64,000 nucleotides of DNA from Mucilaginibacter corticis (GCF_007558865.1 NZ_VLPK01000001.1:1922001-1986000); one strand, 5' to 3'; positions 17,293 to 25,927 are shown, numbered from the stretch's first letter. Numbers and translations are program-made. The notes: generated by a model not told the origin, from the letters alone.

Positions 17293-18357
17293 ATGAGAGA
17301 CTCATTAATGATAAAAGCTGCATTTTCTGAACCAACCGAACGCCCACCCGTATGGATGATGCGCCAGGCTGGCCGGTTTATGCCGCAATACTGGGAAATA
17401 AAGAACAAATATTCTTTCCTGGAAATGTGTAAAACGCCCGAGATAGCGGCCGATGTAACGATGTTGCCGGTTGATCTGTTGGATATTGACGCCGCGATCT
17501 TATTTTCGGATATATTGGTTACCGGCGAGGCCATGGGCGGCGAGTTAAGCTTTACCCAAAACATAGGGCCAAAGTTTGCCAACCCGGTACGTACGCAAAA
17601 GGACATCGACAACTTAAATACCGATTGCCTGGGCGAACTGCAATATGTTGCTGACGCGATAAAAGTAATTCAGCAGCGCCTTAATGGCAGCATTCCATTA
17701 ATAGGTTTTGCGGGCGCGCCTTTTACGGTGATGAGTTACCTGGTAGAGGGTGGCTCGTCAAAAGATTTTAAGCTTACCAAGTTGATGCTGCACAATGAGC
17801 CAGAAATGGCGCATCAGCTATTATCAAAAATTGCGACAGTTACCGCAGATTATCTTAACCTGCAAATTGCTGCCGGTGTAAATGCTGTACAGATCTTTGA
17901 CAGCTGGGCGCAAGCTTTGGCCTGGGACGATTACAAAGAGTTTTCGCACCGCTATATCGCAGAGATCATTAGCAAATTAAACAGGAAAGATATCCCGGTT
18001 ATTTCTTTTTGTAAAGGTAGTTCGGTTTTTGCCCCGCTAATGGCCGAGGCCAAACCGGATGTGATCTCGATAGACTGGAATGTTGATCTGCTGGATATTA
18101 AAAAACGTTTGCCGCAAGGCGTAGCCGTACAAGGCAACCTTGATCCGCATATTTTGTACGCCGATAAAAAAGTAATTAAAGAAAGAATTTACCGCTTGTT
18201 TGACCGCATGAAAGGTGAGAACGGTTTCATATTTAACCTGGGCCACGGCATTATGCCTGATATTCCTTTTGATAATGTTAAGTATGCGGTAGAAATAATT
18301 AAACAATACCCCCCCCAGCCCCCTAAAGGGGGAATAATAGCGGTGGGGCTATCTTAA
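17293..18357 (+). CDS. hemE: Uroporphyrinogen decarboxylase
   Basis: Removes four acetate carboxyls from uroporphyrinogen III to give coproporphyrinogen III. Family motifs are clear: PPVWMMRQAGRFMPQYW, ILFSDILV, IGFAGAPFTVMSYLVEGG, QIFDSWAQAL, FCKGSS, VQGNLDPHILYA and FNLGHGIMPDIP. The start is taken as the ATG at 17293 (MRDSLMIKAAF); a TTG further upstream lies within a repeat. The last 15 residues (after YAVEIIKQY: PPQPPKGGIIAVGLS) are encoded by a dispersed palindromic repeat, so the native C-terminus has been replaced or extended; this lies beyond the catalytic barrel. It is followed by hemJ. Confidence 0.95.
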   Translation: MRDSLMIKAAFSEPTERPPVWMMRQAGRFMPQYWEIKNKYSFLEMCKTPEIAADVTMLPVDLLDIDAAILFSDILVTGEAMGGELSFTQNIGPKFANPVRTQKDIDNLNTDCLGELQYVADAIKVIQQRLNGSIPLIGFAGAPFTVMSYLVEGGSSKDFKLTKLMLHNEPEMAHQLLSKIATVTADYLNLQIAAGVNAVQIFDSWAQALAWDDYKEFSHRYIAEIISKLNRKDIPVISFCKGSSVFAPLMAEAKPDVISIDWNVDLLDIKKRLPQGVAVQGNLDPHILYADKKVIKERIYRLFDRMKGENGFIFNLGHGIMPDIPFDNVKYAVEIIKQYPPQPPKGGIIAVGLS

Positions 18358-18397
18358 ATAAATAGGCATTAAGTTCCCCTTTTAGGGGGTTAAGGGG
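18309..18397. repeat. Palindromic GC-clamp spacer inside the hemE end and up to hemJ
   Basis: The left arm (about 18309-18333, core CCCCCTAAAGGGGG) lies inside the hemE reading frame. The right arm (18374-18397) ends 1 bp before the hemJ ATG. It is the same family as 12456-12539. Confidence 0.85.
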
Positions 18398-18398
18398 T

Positions 18399-18929
18399 AT
18401 GTACCAATACATTCTTGCCATACACATTATATTTGTAGTCTGCTGGATGGCGGGGCTATTTTACATGGTGCGCCTGTTTATTTACCATACCGAAGCGCAG
18501 GAAAAACCTGAGCCTGCGCGCACTATCCTTTCAGAGCAGTTTGAGATCATGGAGCGTAAGTTGTGGTGGATCATCACTACACCATCCATGTACCTGGTTT
18601 TGGCTGCCGGTATTACCATGCTTTGCCTGGTGCCAGCCTGGTTACAAATGCCATGGATGCATATCAAGTTAACTTTTGTAGCGGGCCTGATAGCTTACCA
18701 TTTTATCTGCCAGCATAAAATGAACCAGATGCGCAAAGGTATCTACAAATGGACCTCGACCCAACTGCGCCTTTGGAATGAGCTAGCAACGCTCATTCTG
18801 TTCGCCATAGTTTTCCTGGTGGTACTTAAAAATTCGCTCAATTGGATCTTTGGCGTAGTGGGGATAATAGCGTTCTCCATTGTGTTGATGATGGCAGTGA
18901 AGATCTATAAGAGGTTTAGGGAGAAATAA
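18399..18929 (+). CDS. hemJ: Protoporphyrinogen IX oxidase, HemJ type
   Basis: A 176-residue four-helix membrane protein of the HemJ (UPF0093) family, which oxidises protoporphyrinogen IX and carries heme b itself. The conserved N-terminal HIIFVVCWMAGLFYMVRLFIYH holds the essential His9, and the conserved Lys lies in WMHIKLTFV near residue 88. Helices are at about 5-25, 57-77, 87-103 and 130-165. Its position directly after hemE supports the assignment. The start codon abuts a palindromic repeat. Confidence 0.9.
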   Translation: MYQYILAIHIIFVVCWMAGLFYMVRLFIYHTEAQEKPEPARTILSEQFEIMERKLWWIITTPSMYLVLAAGITMLCLVPAWLQMPWMHIKLTFVAGLIAYHFICQHKMNQMRKGIYKWTSTQLRLWNELATLILFAIVFLVVLKNSLNWIFGVVGIIAFSIVLMMAVKIYKRFREK

Positions 18930-19089
18930 ACCTTTCAACTGACTTAATAAACATCATCCGTTCTCTCTCCGAATTTGCGAGTGTATAAATAACCTGTTTA
19001 TACTTCTCATTTTGCCTATCTTAAATAATTATCAGAATTATTTACAACCCCATGCAACCATTTGTTCATATCCTTCATCTTACTTACAA

Positions 19090-19662
19090 ATGATGCTACT
19101 AAAACCTACCTATACAATTGATGAACTGATAGCCCGCTGCAAAGCAGGCGAACGTAAAGCGCAGGAAATGCTGTACAAGCAGTTCGCATCAAAGATGTTG
19201 GGTGTTTGCATGCGGTATGCTACGGATAAGATGGAGGCCGAGGATATGCTGCAAAACGGGTTTGTTAAAATGTTTAAGAAGCTGGATGATTACAGGGGCG
19301 ACGGTTCTTTTGAAGGCTGGTTAAGGCGGATAATGGTGCACAGTGCTATCGAGTATTACCGCAAGCACCATAAACTGGTACAGGTAATGGATGTGACAGA
19401 GACAGGCAATGAGCCGTCTGTTAACCCGGCAGCTTTAACAAATATGGGCGCAAAGGACTTGCTGGCAATTATTCAGCAGCTATCGCCCGGGTATAAAATG
19501 GTGTTTAACCTGTATGCTATTGAGGGTTATTCGCATAAAGAAATTGCCGATACGATGGGTATAACAGAAGGTGCCTCAAAATCGCAGTTATCAAGAGCAC
19601 GGGCAATATTAAAAGACATGGTTTTAAAAATGGAGGATAAGAAATATGGATATGCAGGATAA
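19090..19662 (+). CDS. ECF-type RNA polymerase sigma factor
   Basis: A 190-residue sigma-70 family member. Region 2 (about 25-90) contains KMLGVCMRYATDKMEAEDMLQNGFVKMFKKLDDY in overlapping form, with YRGDGSFEGWLRRIMVHSAIEYYR. Region 4 (about 125-185) contains FNLYAIEGYSHKEIADTMGITEGASKSQLSRARAIL. The frame is open further upstream, but the ATG at 19090 gives the standard ECF length. Its stop overlaps by 17 bp the start of a membrane protein that is probably its anti-sigma factor, and an outer-membrane barrel follows. Such trios control envelope functions. Confidence 0.92.
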   Translation: MMLLKPTYTIDELIARCKAGERKAQEMLYKQFASKMLGVCMRYATDKMEAEDMLQNGFVKMFKKLDDYRGDGSFEGWLRRIMVHSAIEYYRKHHKLVQVMDVTETGNEPSVNPAALTNMGAKDLLAIIQQLSPGYKMVFNLYAIEGYSHKEIADTMGITEGASKSQLSRARAILKDMVLKMEDKKYGYAG

Positions 19663-20416
19663 GGAGTTTGACGAGATCTTTAGCTCGAAGTTTGAAGATT
19701 TTGAAGCAGAACCATCACCCATGGTCTGGAACAATATTGCCGACGAACTGGATGGCAAAAAATCTACAAGAACTGTTTTGCCATGGTTAAGCATCGCCGC
19801 TACAATTGTTGTACTGCTTACCGCAGGGGCCTTGTTTTTGAGGAAAGATAAACCGACAACCGGGGATAATAAGCCGAGCAAATTAGTTGCTACACATATT
19901 AAGCCCGCAATCAGTAAAGAAGATAATCAAAATGCAGGCCCGGTTGACCAAGCTAAACCATCAGACAAGATTGCTGTTGCTGCAAATCATCAACATAAGA
20001 ATAGTTTGCCTGTACACAAGGTGATAGAGCCTGTAACCGACAAGGAAAATAACCAAGACAATGAGGTGCAACAGAGTAAGCCGGACGATCAACGATTAAT
20101 TGCCGCTATACCGGATGCTTCAATCGCTAATACAAAACCTGTTTTGCCGGATGTTAAGCTAAATCCCAAAGCTACCGGCATATCTGCTCAGGCCGTGACT
20201 GAAAGACCGATAGTAATGGCATCCGCAGGGAATGAAGAATCAGAACCTGCGAAAAAACATGGCATACGCAGCCTGGGAGGTTTGATAAATGTGTTGATAG
20301 CAAAGGTTGATAAACGCCAGGACAAACTGATAGAGTTTAGTGACAGTGATGATGACGACACCGAATCGAACGTAACAGGGGTAAACCTTGGGGTAATTAA
20401 AATTAAGAAACAATAA
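19646..20416 (+). CDS. Putative anti-sigma factor, single-pass membrane protein
   Basis: A 256-residue protein. The N-terminal cytoplasmic part (about 1-45, FDEIFSSKFEDFEAEPSPMVWNNI) is of a kind common in Bacteroidetes proteins encoded after ECF sigma factors. A single helix follows (LPWLSIAATIVVLLTAGALFL, about 46-65), then a long low-complexity periplasmic region and a C-terminal LGVIKIKKQ. It overlaps the sigma gene by 17 bp, which implies translational coupling. No zinc-binding ZAS motif is seen, so the anti-sigma role rests on context and topology. Confidence 0.7.
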   Translation: MDMQDKEFDEIFSSKFEDFEAEPSPMVWNNIADELDGKKSTRTVLPWLSIAATIVVLLTAGALFLRKDKPTTGDNKPSKLVATHIKPAISKEDNQNAGPVDQAKPSDKIAVAANHQHKNSLPVHKVIEPVTDKENNQDNEVQQSKPDDQRLIAAIPDASIANTKPVLPDVKLNPKATGISAQAVTERPIVMASAGNEESEPAKKHGIRSLGGLINVLIAKVDKRQDKLIEFSDSDDDDTESNVTGVNLGVIKIKKQ

Positions 20417-20445
20417 TTTGCATATAATCTAAATACATACACAAA

Positions 20446-21267
20446 ATGAAACGTTTAATAATAGCCGCATTGCTATGCGGCGCGGCAAGCCTGGGCTTTG
20501 CACAAACTACAACTACGGTTACTACCACCACTACAACTGTTAATGGAAATGATACCACCATATCTACCACAAAAAAGACAAAGGTTAAATTTGGCGACTT
20601 CAGGGCGCACCGCGATAGCGTGCTGCTTCATGACGCCAAACCATCGGGTTTTAACTTTGGGATCACCTTTTCGCGGTTCGATCTGGGTTTGACCACACTT
20701 ATCGATAACGGCAGTTTCACCCTGTCGCCTAAGAATGACTTTCTAAGCTATCGCTCATGGAAATCTAGCAATGTGGGTTTTGATGTGCTGCAGTTTGGCT
20801 ATCGCTTTACGCCGCACTTCAAGATCTATCTGTCAGGCGGGTTCGACTGGACATTGCTTCGCCTGCGCAAAGACATCACTATACAAAGAAACGCGCCTGT
20901 TTTAACCTATGTTACGGATAGCATCCATTTCAGCAAGAACCGTTTCTCGTCTACCTACCTGCGTGTGCCGTTATCGTTCGAGTTCAGGACAAGGGAGTAC
21001 AGCAATGGCAAGCGCTTCCGATTTATTATAGGCCCTGAGGCTGGTTTACTACTGGGCGGCCGTGTTAAGCAGATCAGCGATGAAAACGGCAAACAAAAGT
21101 TTGACGACGACTACCACTTCACTAAATTGCAATACGGTGCCTTTACCCGTATTGGTTACGGCTCGGCAGGGTTGTTTGCCAAGTATTACTTTAACGACAT
21201 GTTTGAAAACAGTCCTGCGCAGGCCGGTTTGAAGAACTTCGCAGTGGGCTTAACCTTCGGCTTTTAA
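20446..21267 (+). CDS. Outer-membrane beta-barrel protein
   Basis: A 273-residue exported protein. The signal peptide is MKRLIIAALLCGAASLGFAQ with cleavage after FAQ. A strikingly Thr-rich stretch follows (TTTTVTTTTTTVNGNDTT), then alternating amphipathic strands and the terminal aromatic signature FAVGLTFGF. The pattern fits a PorT/OmpA-like outer-membrane barrel of 8-10 strands. It comes 29 bp after the putative anti-sigma factor, so it may be a target or co-regulated product of the ECF factor. Ligand unknown. Confidence 0.8.
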   Translation: MKRLIIAALLCGAASLGFAQTTTTVTTTTTTVNGNDTTISTTKKTKVKFGDFRAHRDSVLLHDAKPSGFNFGITFSRFDLGLTTLIDNGSFTLSPKNDFLSYRSWKSSNVGFDVLQFGYRFTPHFKIYLSGGFDWTLLRLRKDITIQRNAPVLTYVTDSIHFSKNRFSSTYLRVPLSFEFRTREYSNGKRFRFIIGPEAGLLLGGRVKQISDENGKQKFDDDYHFTKLQYGAFTRIGYGSAGLFAKYYFNDMFENSPAQAGLKNFAVGLTFGF

Positions 21268-21292
21268 ACATCATCAACTCCATATATAAAAT

Positions 21293-21325
21293 GACAAGGG
21301 CTGTTTTGATAGACAGCCTTTTGTC
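21293..21325 (+). terminator. Terminator after the beta-barrel gene
   Basis: GACAAGGGCTGT pairs with ACAGCCTTTTGTC, followed by CGTTTT. It lies directly before the promoter of the ABC ATPase gene. Confidence 0.65.
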
Positions 21326-21333
21326 GTTTTAGC

Positions 21334-21341
21334 TATATTTG
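21334..21341 (+). promoter_or_regulatory. -7 element of the ABC ATPase; suggests a leaderless mRNA
   Basis: TATATTTG matches TAnnTTTG and ends only 4 bp before the ATG at 21346. Transcription would begin at or next to the start codon. Confidence 0.5.
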
Positions 21342-21345
21342 CGGC

Positions 21346-22344
21346 ATGACAGACACCCCCTTTTTACAAGCCACAGCTATCTCAAAAACCTATCCCGGCG
21401 AGCGTGTCGCGGGTGTGAAAAGGACCGATCTGGCCATCCAGCCACAAAAGATAACGGCCATAATAGGCGAGAGCGGCAGCGGCAAAAGTACCTTGCTGCG
21501 CTTGCTTTACGGCTTGCTGTCGCCTGATGAGGGGAGCATCCATTTTAAGGGCGAGCGCATCTGGGGGCCTGAAGAAAAGCTGATACCCGGCCATGATGCG
21601 ATGAAGATGGTTACCCAGGATACCGACGGCCTTAACGTTTACGCTAAGGTATGGGACAACATTGCCGTGCTGATGCCCAATACCGACGTCGGCGCCAAAG
21701 AGGAGCGGGCTACCCAGGTACTCAAGCAACTCAACATACTGCACCTTGCTGACAAGCAGGCCTTCTTTTTAAGCGGCGGCGAGAAACAACGCGTGGCCAT
21801 TGCCCGCGCCCTCATCACCCGGCCGGAGGTTTTACTGCTGGACGAACCCTTTAACCAGGTAGACACCTCGTTTCGTGAGGGCTTGCAGCAGGATATCAGG
21901 CAGGTGGTGCATGATACCGGCCTTACGGTGATCATGGTATCGCATGACCCGGCCGAGGTGCTGTCGATGGCTGACGAACTGATCGTTTTAAAGGAAGGCC
22001 AGATCATTGAGATGGGGCACCCCAAGAAGCTGTACCAGAACCCGCAGAACCTGTACACGGCCAAGCTGCTTACCAATTGTAACGTGCTGGCCGCCGATGA
22101 AGCTAAGCATTGCGGCATCAACACCCGTGCCGCGCATGTGGTGATCTACCCCGAATGGGCCGCGCCCACCGGCAGCTGGACCCGCAAGAACTGGACGGTA
22201 AAGCAAGTGCTGTTTAAAGGCAGTTATGAAGACCTGCTGGTAGCCAAAGACGGCATCACCCTGCGGCTGCTAAATGACGAGCCGGGCAAGTACAACGTGG
22301 GCGATAAGGTACACATAAAGATCAATCGTTTTATGGAGTTTTAG
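21346..22344 (+). CDS. ABC transporter ATP-binding protein
   Basis: A 332-residue ATPase. The nucleotide-binding domain (1 to about 230) has Walker A GESGSGKST, Q-loop, signature LSGGEKQRVAIARAL, Walker B VLLLDEPF and the switch His in VMVSHDPAEVL. A C-terminal domain of about 90 residues follows (GSYEDLLVAKDGITLRLL...GDKVHIKINRFMEF), resembling the TOBE-type regulatory domain of importers such as the Pot/Fbp/Mal groups. No permease or binding protein is adjacent, so the transported substrate is open. It may serve the permeases elsewhere. GC content is visibly higher than in the accessory genes. Confidence 0.88.
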   Translation: MTDTPFLQATAISKTYPGERVAGVKRTDLAIQPQKITAIIGESGSGKSTLLRLLYGLLSPDEGSIHFKGERIWGPEEKLIPGHDAMKMVTQDTDGLNVYAKVWDNIAVLMPNTDVGAKEERATQVLKQLNILHLADKQAFFLSGGEKQRVAIARALITRPEVLLLDEPFNQVDTSFREGLQQDIRQVVHDTGLTVIMVSHDPAEVLSMADELIVLKEGQIIEMGHPKKLYQNPQNLYTAKLLTNCNVLAADEAKHCGINTRAAHVVIYPEWAAPTGSWTRKNWTVKQVLFKGSYEDLLVAKDGITLRLLNDEPGKYNVGDKVHIKINRFMEF

Positions 22345-22369
22345 GGCCTGCCTTTAGCCCGAGCGCGTG

Positions 22370-22500
22370 TGCCAAATGAAGTGTGTCCCAATGATACACT
22401 TTGGTACAGGTGTTTTTGTAAGTGGCTTAAAGTGAATTAGTTGATTTTGTAAATCCGGTTTCATGATACAGTTTGGTACGGATTTCCTGACTTTTAGGTC
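22370..22500. repeat. Structured intergenic repeat, copy 1
   Basis: Contains TGTGCCAAA...GTGTGTC-CCAAT-GATACAC-TTTGGTACA, an imperfect palindrome, then a second ATGATACA.TTTGGTAC word about 70 bp on. A related module lies at 59540-59665 with the same internal spacing. Confidence 0.65.
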
Positions 22501-22582
22501 ATTTTGCAGGTTCCTGTTTACTGACAATATCATGTCGCCAATAATTTCAAAACCGTTAAAACGACAAGCCCAATCTTTACAA

Positions 22583-23707
22583 TCAATACCCCACTTCCCC
22601 CAATGCGATCTTAATATTATTGCCTCCCTGTGGGCGATGCGCCGAGGTTACCGCGCCTACCTGGTTCTTGCGCACTTCGTATAACGACGGCCAGAGCGTT
22701 TTGTCCCAGGCGGGGTTTATCTTTTTCCAGGTGAGGCCAAAATCATGGCTTACCGATACCTGGGCCGAGTTGGAAGTTACCACCAGGTCGCCGCTTTTTA
22801 GGGCGAGGATGAAGGGGCCACCCAATTGGTCGGGGATACGGGTGCCTATGCCCACGGGCCAGTCTGTGCCGTTGTCGCTGGTTTTGTTGTAAATGTTGCA
22901 GCCCTCAGGGCCGCAAACCTCAAACACAGCAATGTATCTGCCGTTTTTCATTTTGGTCCACACCGGCATGCCGGGGCGCGAGGCGCTTACGCCGGGCGTA
23001 TGGGCCACAAAGATCTCGTCGCCCCAGGTTTTACCCATATCCGCCGATACCCGTTCTGAAATGATCTGGCTGTATGATGGATTTTCAACCACGTGTTTCT
23101 CGTTAGCGTACATCACCGCCAGCCTGCCGTCGCCCAACAGGTAAAAATGCGGTTCGTAAATTCCCTTGTCGGGTTTGCCCAGTTCGCCGGGCTTACCGTG
23201 GGTTTGGTCAATAATGCTCAACTTTTCCCAGCTCTTGCCCTTGTCGGTGCTTTTATATACGGGCAGCATGTATGATTCCTGCCAGCGTACCGACCGGCAG
23301 GCCAGCAGCACAGCGCCATCGGGCGTTTGTATCATCATGGCATTATCCAGGTCGCGGCCCGGGTCTGTTATGGTGCTGATGGCCTGCCATGTTTTACAAT
23401 CGTCCGTACTTTTTGAAAACTGCAGTTCAAGGCCACCCTTCGGGTCGTTACGGTAACCGCTATTACGGGATATGGTATACCCGGCCAGCCAGCTGCCATC
23501 TTTAAGCCTGAGCAAGCGGCAATATTCCGAGCCATAAGTGCCCGCGTGCCGCTGGTGGTTAACCCCGGCCTCGGGCTTAGGGTCGCTAAACACAGGCTGG
23601 TCCTGCACCAGGATCTTCTGCGTCCATTTTATCGAGTCGATGCCTTTTTGCGCGAAGGTGATTGTTGTGGTAGTGAGGAGGAATAAGAGGGTGAGGGTTC
23701 TTTTCAT
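22583..23707 (-). CDS. Exported sialidase-like (BNR/Asp-box) protein
   Basis: A 374-residue secreted protein with signal peptide MKRTLTLLFLLTTTTITFA, cleaved before QKG. Several Asp-box-like motifs (SxDxGxTW) recur: KSTDDCKTW, KSTDKGKSW, SADMGKTW, TSDNGTDW and SHDFGLTW, the mark of a six-bladed propeller of the exo-alpha-sialidase/BNR superfamily. Arg and Glu residues that could match the GH33 site exist (YCRLLRLKDG, YEPHFYLL), but I cannot confirm sialidase activity; other glycan-active propellers share this fold. The frame opens at 23761, but the ATG at 23707 precedes the signal peptide. No PUL genes flank it. Confidence 0.8.
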   Translation of the reverse strand: MKRTLTLLFLLTTTTITFAQKGIDSIKWTQKILVQDQPVFSDPKPEAGVNHQRHAGTYGSEYCRLLRLKDGSWLAGYTISRNSGYRNDPKGGLELQFSKSTDDCKTWQAISTITDPGRDLDNAMMIQTPDGAVLLACRSVRWQESYMLPVYKSTDKGKSWEKLSIIDQTHGKPGELGKPDKGIYEPHFYLLGDGRLAVMYANEKHVVENPSYSQIISERVSADMGKTWGDEIFVAHTPGVSASRPGMPVWTKMKNGRYIAVFEVCGPEGCNIYNKTSDNGTDWPVGIGTRIPDQLGGPFILALKSGDLVVTSNSAQVSVSHDFGLTWKKINPAWDKTLWPSLYEVRKNQVGAVTSAHRPQGGNNIKIALGEVGY

Positions 23708-24303
23708 GATTGGGTTGATGTTGACTATGCAAGATACAAAGCATGTCTGAATTTTTTGCAAGCCCCAAATACCGTTAGGCTCTCTACTATGTCATTGCGT
23801 TTTCCACGAGCGTCATTGCGAGGAACGAAGCAATCTCTACGTAGGACATTCAACATAACGCTTTCTATCGCTTGGTGACGCTCAATTGCCGCTAAGGCTA
23901 GTCCTTTTTCCTTGATGAAAAATGGACCAAAAAATCAAGTCAGCCGATATGCTTCTTTGCCGCACATGGCCTTTGCGCTGCAAAGCAGGTAAAACCACGG
24001 GCTGCATAATTTTGCCCTATGCTTCGCTCGCACAAGGCCGGTGCTTCTGCAAAAAGACGCTATGCCCTTGCCGCCGCACTTTCCCACCATTGTTTTACCT
24101 GCTTTCGCCCGAAGCTTTTCGTCTGACGGGGGCATTACTAAGACCGTATTTAATTCGTGCGCCGCCTTTGTTGTGTGTTGTCACCAACAAAATGAGCGGT
24201 GGTCCTGCTTCCTCTCCAAGCGTCATTGCGAACGAGGAACGAGTGTGGCAATCTCTACGTAGGCCGAGAAAAATTTATAAATTGCGATATTAAACCTTTA
24301 TCA
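23708..24303. repeat. Repeat-rich gap: copy 1 of a long direct repeat
   Basis: 23810-24263 is the first copy of a 380-450 bp repeat whose ends carry GTCATTGCGA...GCAATCTCTACGTAGG words. The second copy is at 25039-25415. Internal open frames have no recognisable protein and change between copies, so no gene is called. Confidence 0.85.
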
Positions 24304-24921
24304 ATGGAACGTGCCTACAAAGTTGTACTATCTAATATTGTTAAGAAACCGCTAAAAGCTTTCGGTACTATTTACGCTTACAATCTTTATAAATATCAAT
24401 ACGTATTCCTGGCAATTACAGGTATTGCGTTTATGACAAAGAGACAATTTTATAAACTGGCAGATACTAATAATCCCTTCTTTTTTACATTTATTACTAA
24501 CATTGGCTTAGGCGCAATTTTCGGTTGGATGGGAATTGGTGTTTTTTCTCTTTTGATTTATTGGGCAGGCATATGGCTAAAAGGGAGAGCGACCTTGCAT
24601 GACATTATCAATATTATGGCATATGCTACACTAATTAGTTTAGTGATTTTTGTAGCGGGGATGGGCTGTATTATAGCGTTGAGAATACTGGGCTATGCAG
24701 GCGCAAATTATCCGCATGTATGGGGAAATCCCTACTACACAATTGCAAAAAGTTTCTATTATTTCTCTAGATTAATAATGTTGTTTTATTTAACCCTCGC
24801 TGTAATAGGCGTTTCTGTTGCACAGGGTTTTACTATAACTAAAGGCGCTTTAAATGTTTTGTTAGCTGTTTTAATAGTTATTGCGCCTATTGTGTTGATA
24901 ACAGGTTTGAGGGGATTATAG
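24304..24921 (+). CDS. Yip1-family multi-spanning membrane protein
   Basis: A 205-residue protein with about five hydrophobic helices (about 65-90, 95-118, 125-150, 162-180 and 185-203). The N-terminal RAYKVVLSNIVKKPLKAFGTI and the helix pattern resemble bacterial Yip1-domain proteins, a membrane family of unknown role in bacteria. The frame runs upstream to 24199, but that part is translated repeat, so the ATG at 24304 is used. The gene is bracketed by CATTGCGA...GCAATCTC repeat ends, which suggests that repeat and gene may have moved or been duplicated together. Confidence 0.7.
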   Translation: MERAYKVVLSNIVKKPLKAFGTIYAYNLYKYQYVFLAITGIAFMTKRQFYKLADTNNPFFFTFITNIGLGAIFGWMGIGVFSLLIYWAGIWLKGRATLHDIINIMAYATLISLVIFVAGMGCIIALRILGYAGANYPHVWGNPYYTIAKSFYYFSRLIMLFYLTLAVIGVSVAQGFTITKGALNVLLAVLIVIAPIVLITGLRGL

Positions 24922-25636
24922 TTAGGTGAAATCTGAAGATTTACCATTGTTTTCTTACCATAATTATTACGCCTAATTCGGCGCGTCATCGCGAACGAGG
25001 TACGAGTGTGGCAATCTCTAATACGTCATTCTCTCCGCGCGTCATTGCGAGGAACGAAGCAATCTCTACGTAGGACATTCAACATAACGCTTTCTATCGC
25101 TTGGTGACGCTCAATTGCCGCTAAGGCTAGTCCTTTTTCCTTGATGAAAAATGGACCAAAAAATCAAATCAGCCGAGATGCTTCTTTGCCGCACATGGCC
25201 TTATGCGCTGCAAATCAGGTAAACCTGAAGGGCCCGGTCCTTTTGCCGCTTGTTGTCGCACGTGGGCTTCCGCTTCAGGCAAAATTACCAATGCCCTTGC
25301 CGCCGCACTTTCCCACCATTGTTTTACCTGCTTTCGCCCGAAGCTTTTCGTCTGACGCCTGCTTCCTCTCAGTGCGTCATTGCGAACGAGGTACGAGTGT
25401 GGCAATCTCTACGTAAGCTGAGCTATTTTCAAAGTCACGAGTACGCCAGGCTGTGGCTAGCGCTGCATACTCGCGCCAGCTGGGGGGAAGCAATCTCTAC
25501 GTCAGCTAAGCAATTTGTTAAAATCACGAATATGCTCGGCTGTGGTTGGCTACGCATACACGCGCTAGCGGGAACAAAGTATCTAAAGTTTAGAGGATGT
25601 ATATAATTATATCATCTGATTTCATTATATTGCATA
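24922..25636. repeat. Repeat-rich gap: copy 2 of the long direct repeat and other modules
   Basis: 24982-25020 is a lone end word; 25039-25415 is the second long copy. 25434-25486 and 25527-25577 are two diverged copies of a further module (CACGAGTACGCC...GCATACTCGCGCC), which recurs inverted near 28030. No gene is supported here. Confidence 0.8.
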
Positions 25637-25927
25637 ATGGAGTTAAAAGAGTTCATAAAGCAAACAATTATTGATGTCACCGATGGTTTGATGGAAGGGC
25701 AAAAATATATTATTGCAAATAATTATGGTGAAGGAATTGATGATGGGTATAAACGTATCAAGTTTGATATTGCAGTGACATCTCAAGATGAAAATAGGAT
25801 TGGTGGAGGCGGAAAAATTTCTGTAGTAAATATATTTTCCGCTAAAGGGGAAATAGAAAATACAAATACAGCCACTAATTTTAGCAGGATTCAGTTCGAA
25901 ACTTTAATTGCCGTAAGAATAAAATAG
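25637..25927 (+). CDS. Small trypco2-like protein, first gene of a two-gene operon
   Basis: A 96-residue protein with an N-terminal helix (ELKEFIKQTIIDVTDGLMEGQKYI), then strands: IKFDIAVTS, a Gly-rich turn RIGGGGKISVVNIFSAKGE, and the closing SRIQFETLIAVRIK. The helix-strand-strand order and closing strand resemble the trypsin-co-occurring domain 2 family, small proteins found beside predicted conflict-system effectors. This is a weak, pattern-based match. Its TAG stop shares a base with the GTG start of the FRG-domain gene (TAGTG), so both are translated together. AT-rich compared with housekeeping genes, and preceded by repeats. Confidence 0.7.
   Translation: MELKEFIKQTIIDVTDGLMEGQKYIIANNYGEGIDDGYKRIKFDIAVTSQDENRIGGGGKISVVNIFSAKGEIENTNTATNFSRIQFETLIAVRIK

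Noticed and set aside
22463..22684. 73-codon frame starting MIQFGTDF
   Set aside because: Begins in the structured repeat and runs antisense into the sialidase-like gene; the related start word at 59644 opens no long frame.
23922..24293. Open frames of 60-125 codons in the 23.8-24.3 kb repeat
   Set aside because: They lie in the direct repeat, change frame and sequence between the two copies, and show no protein-like conservation.
25141..25606. Open frames in the second copy of the repeat
   Set aside because: Same reason: translated repeat DNA, not conserved as protein between copies.
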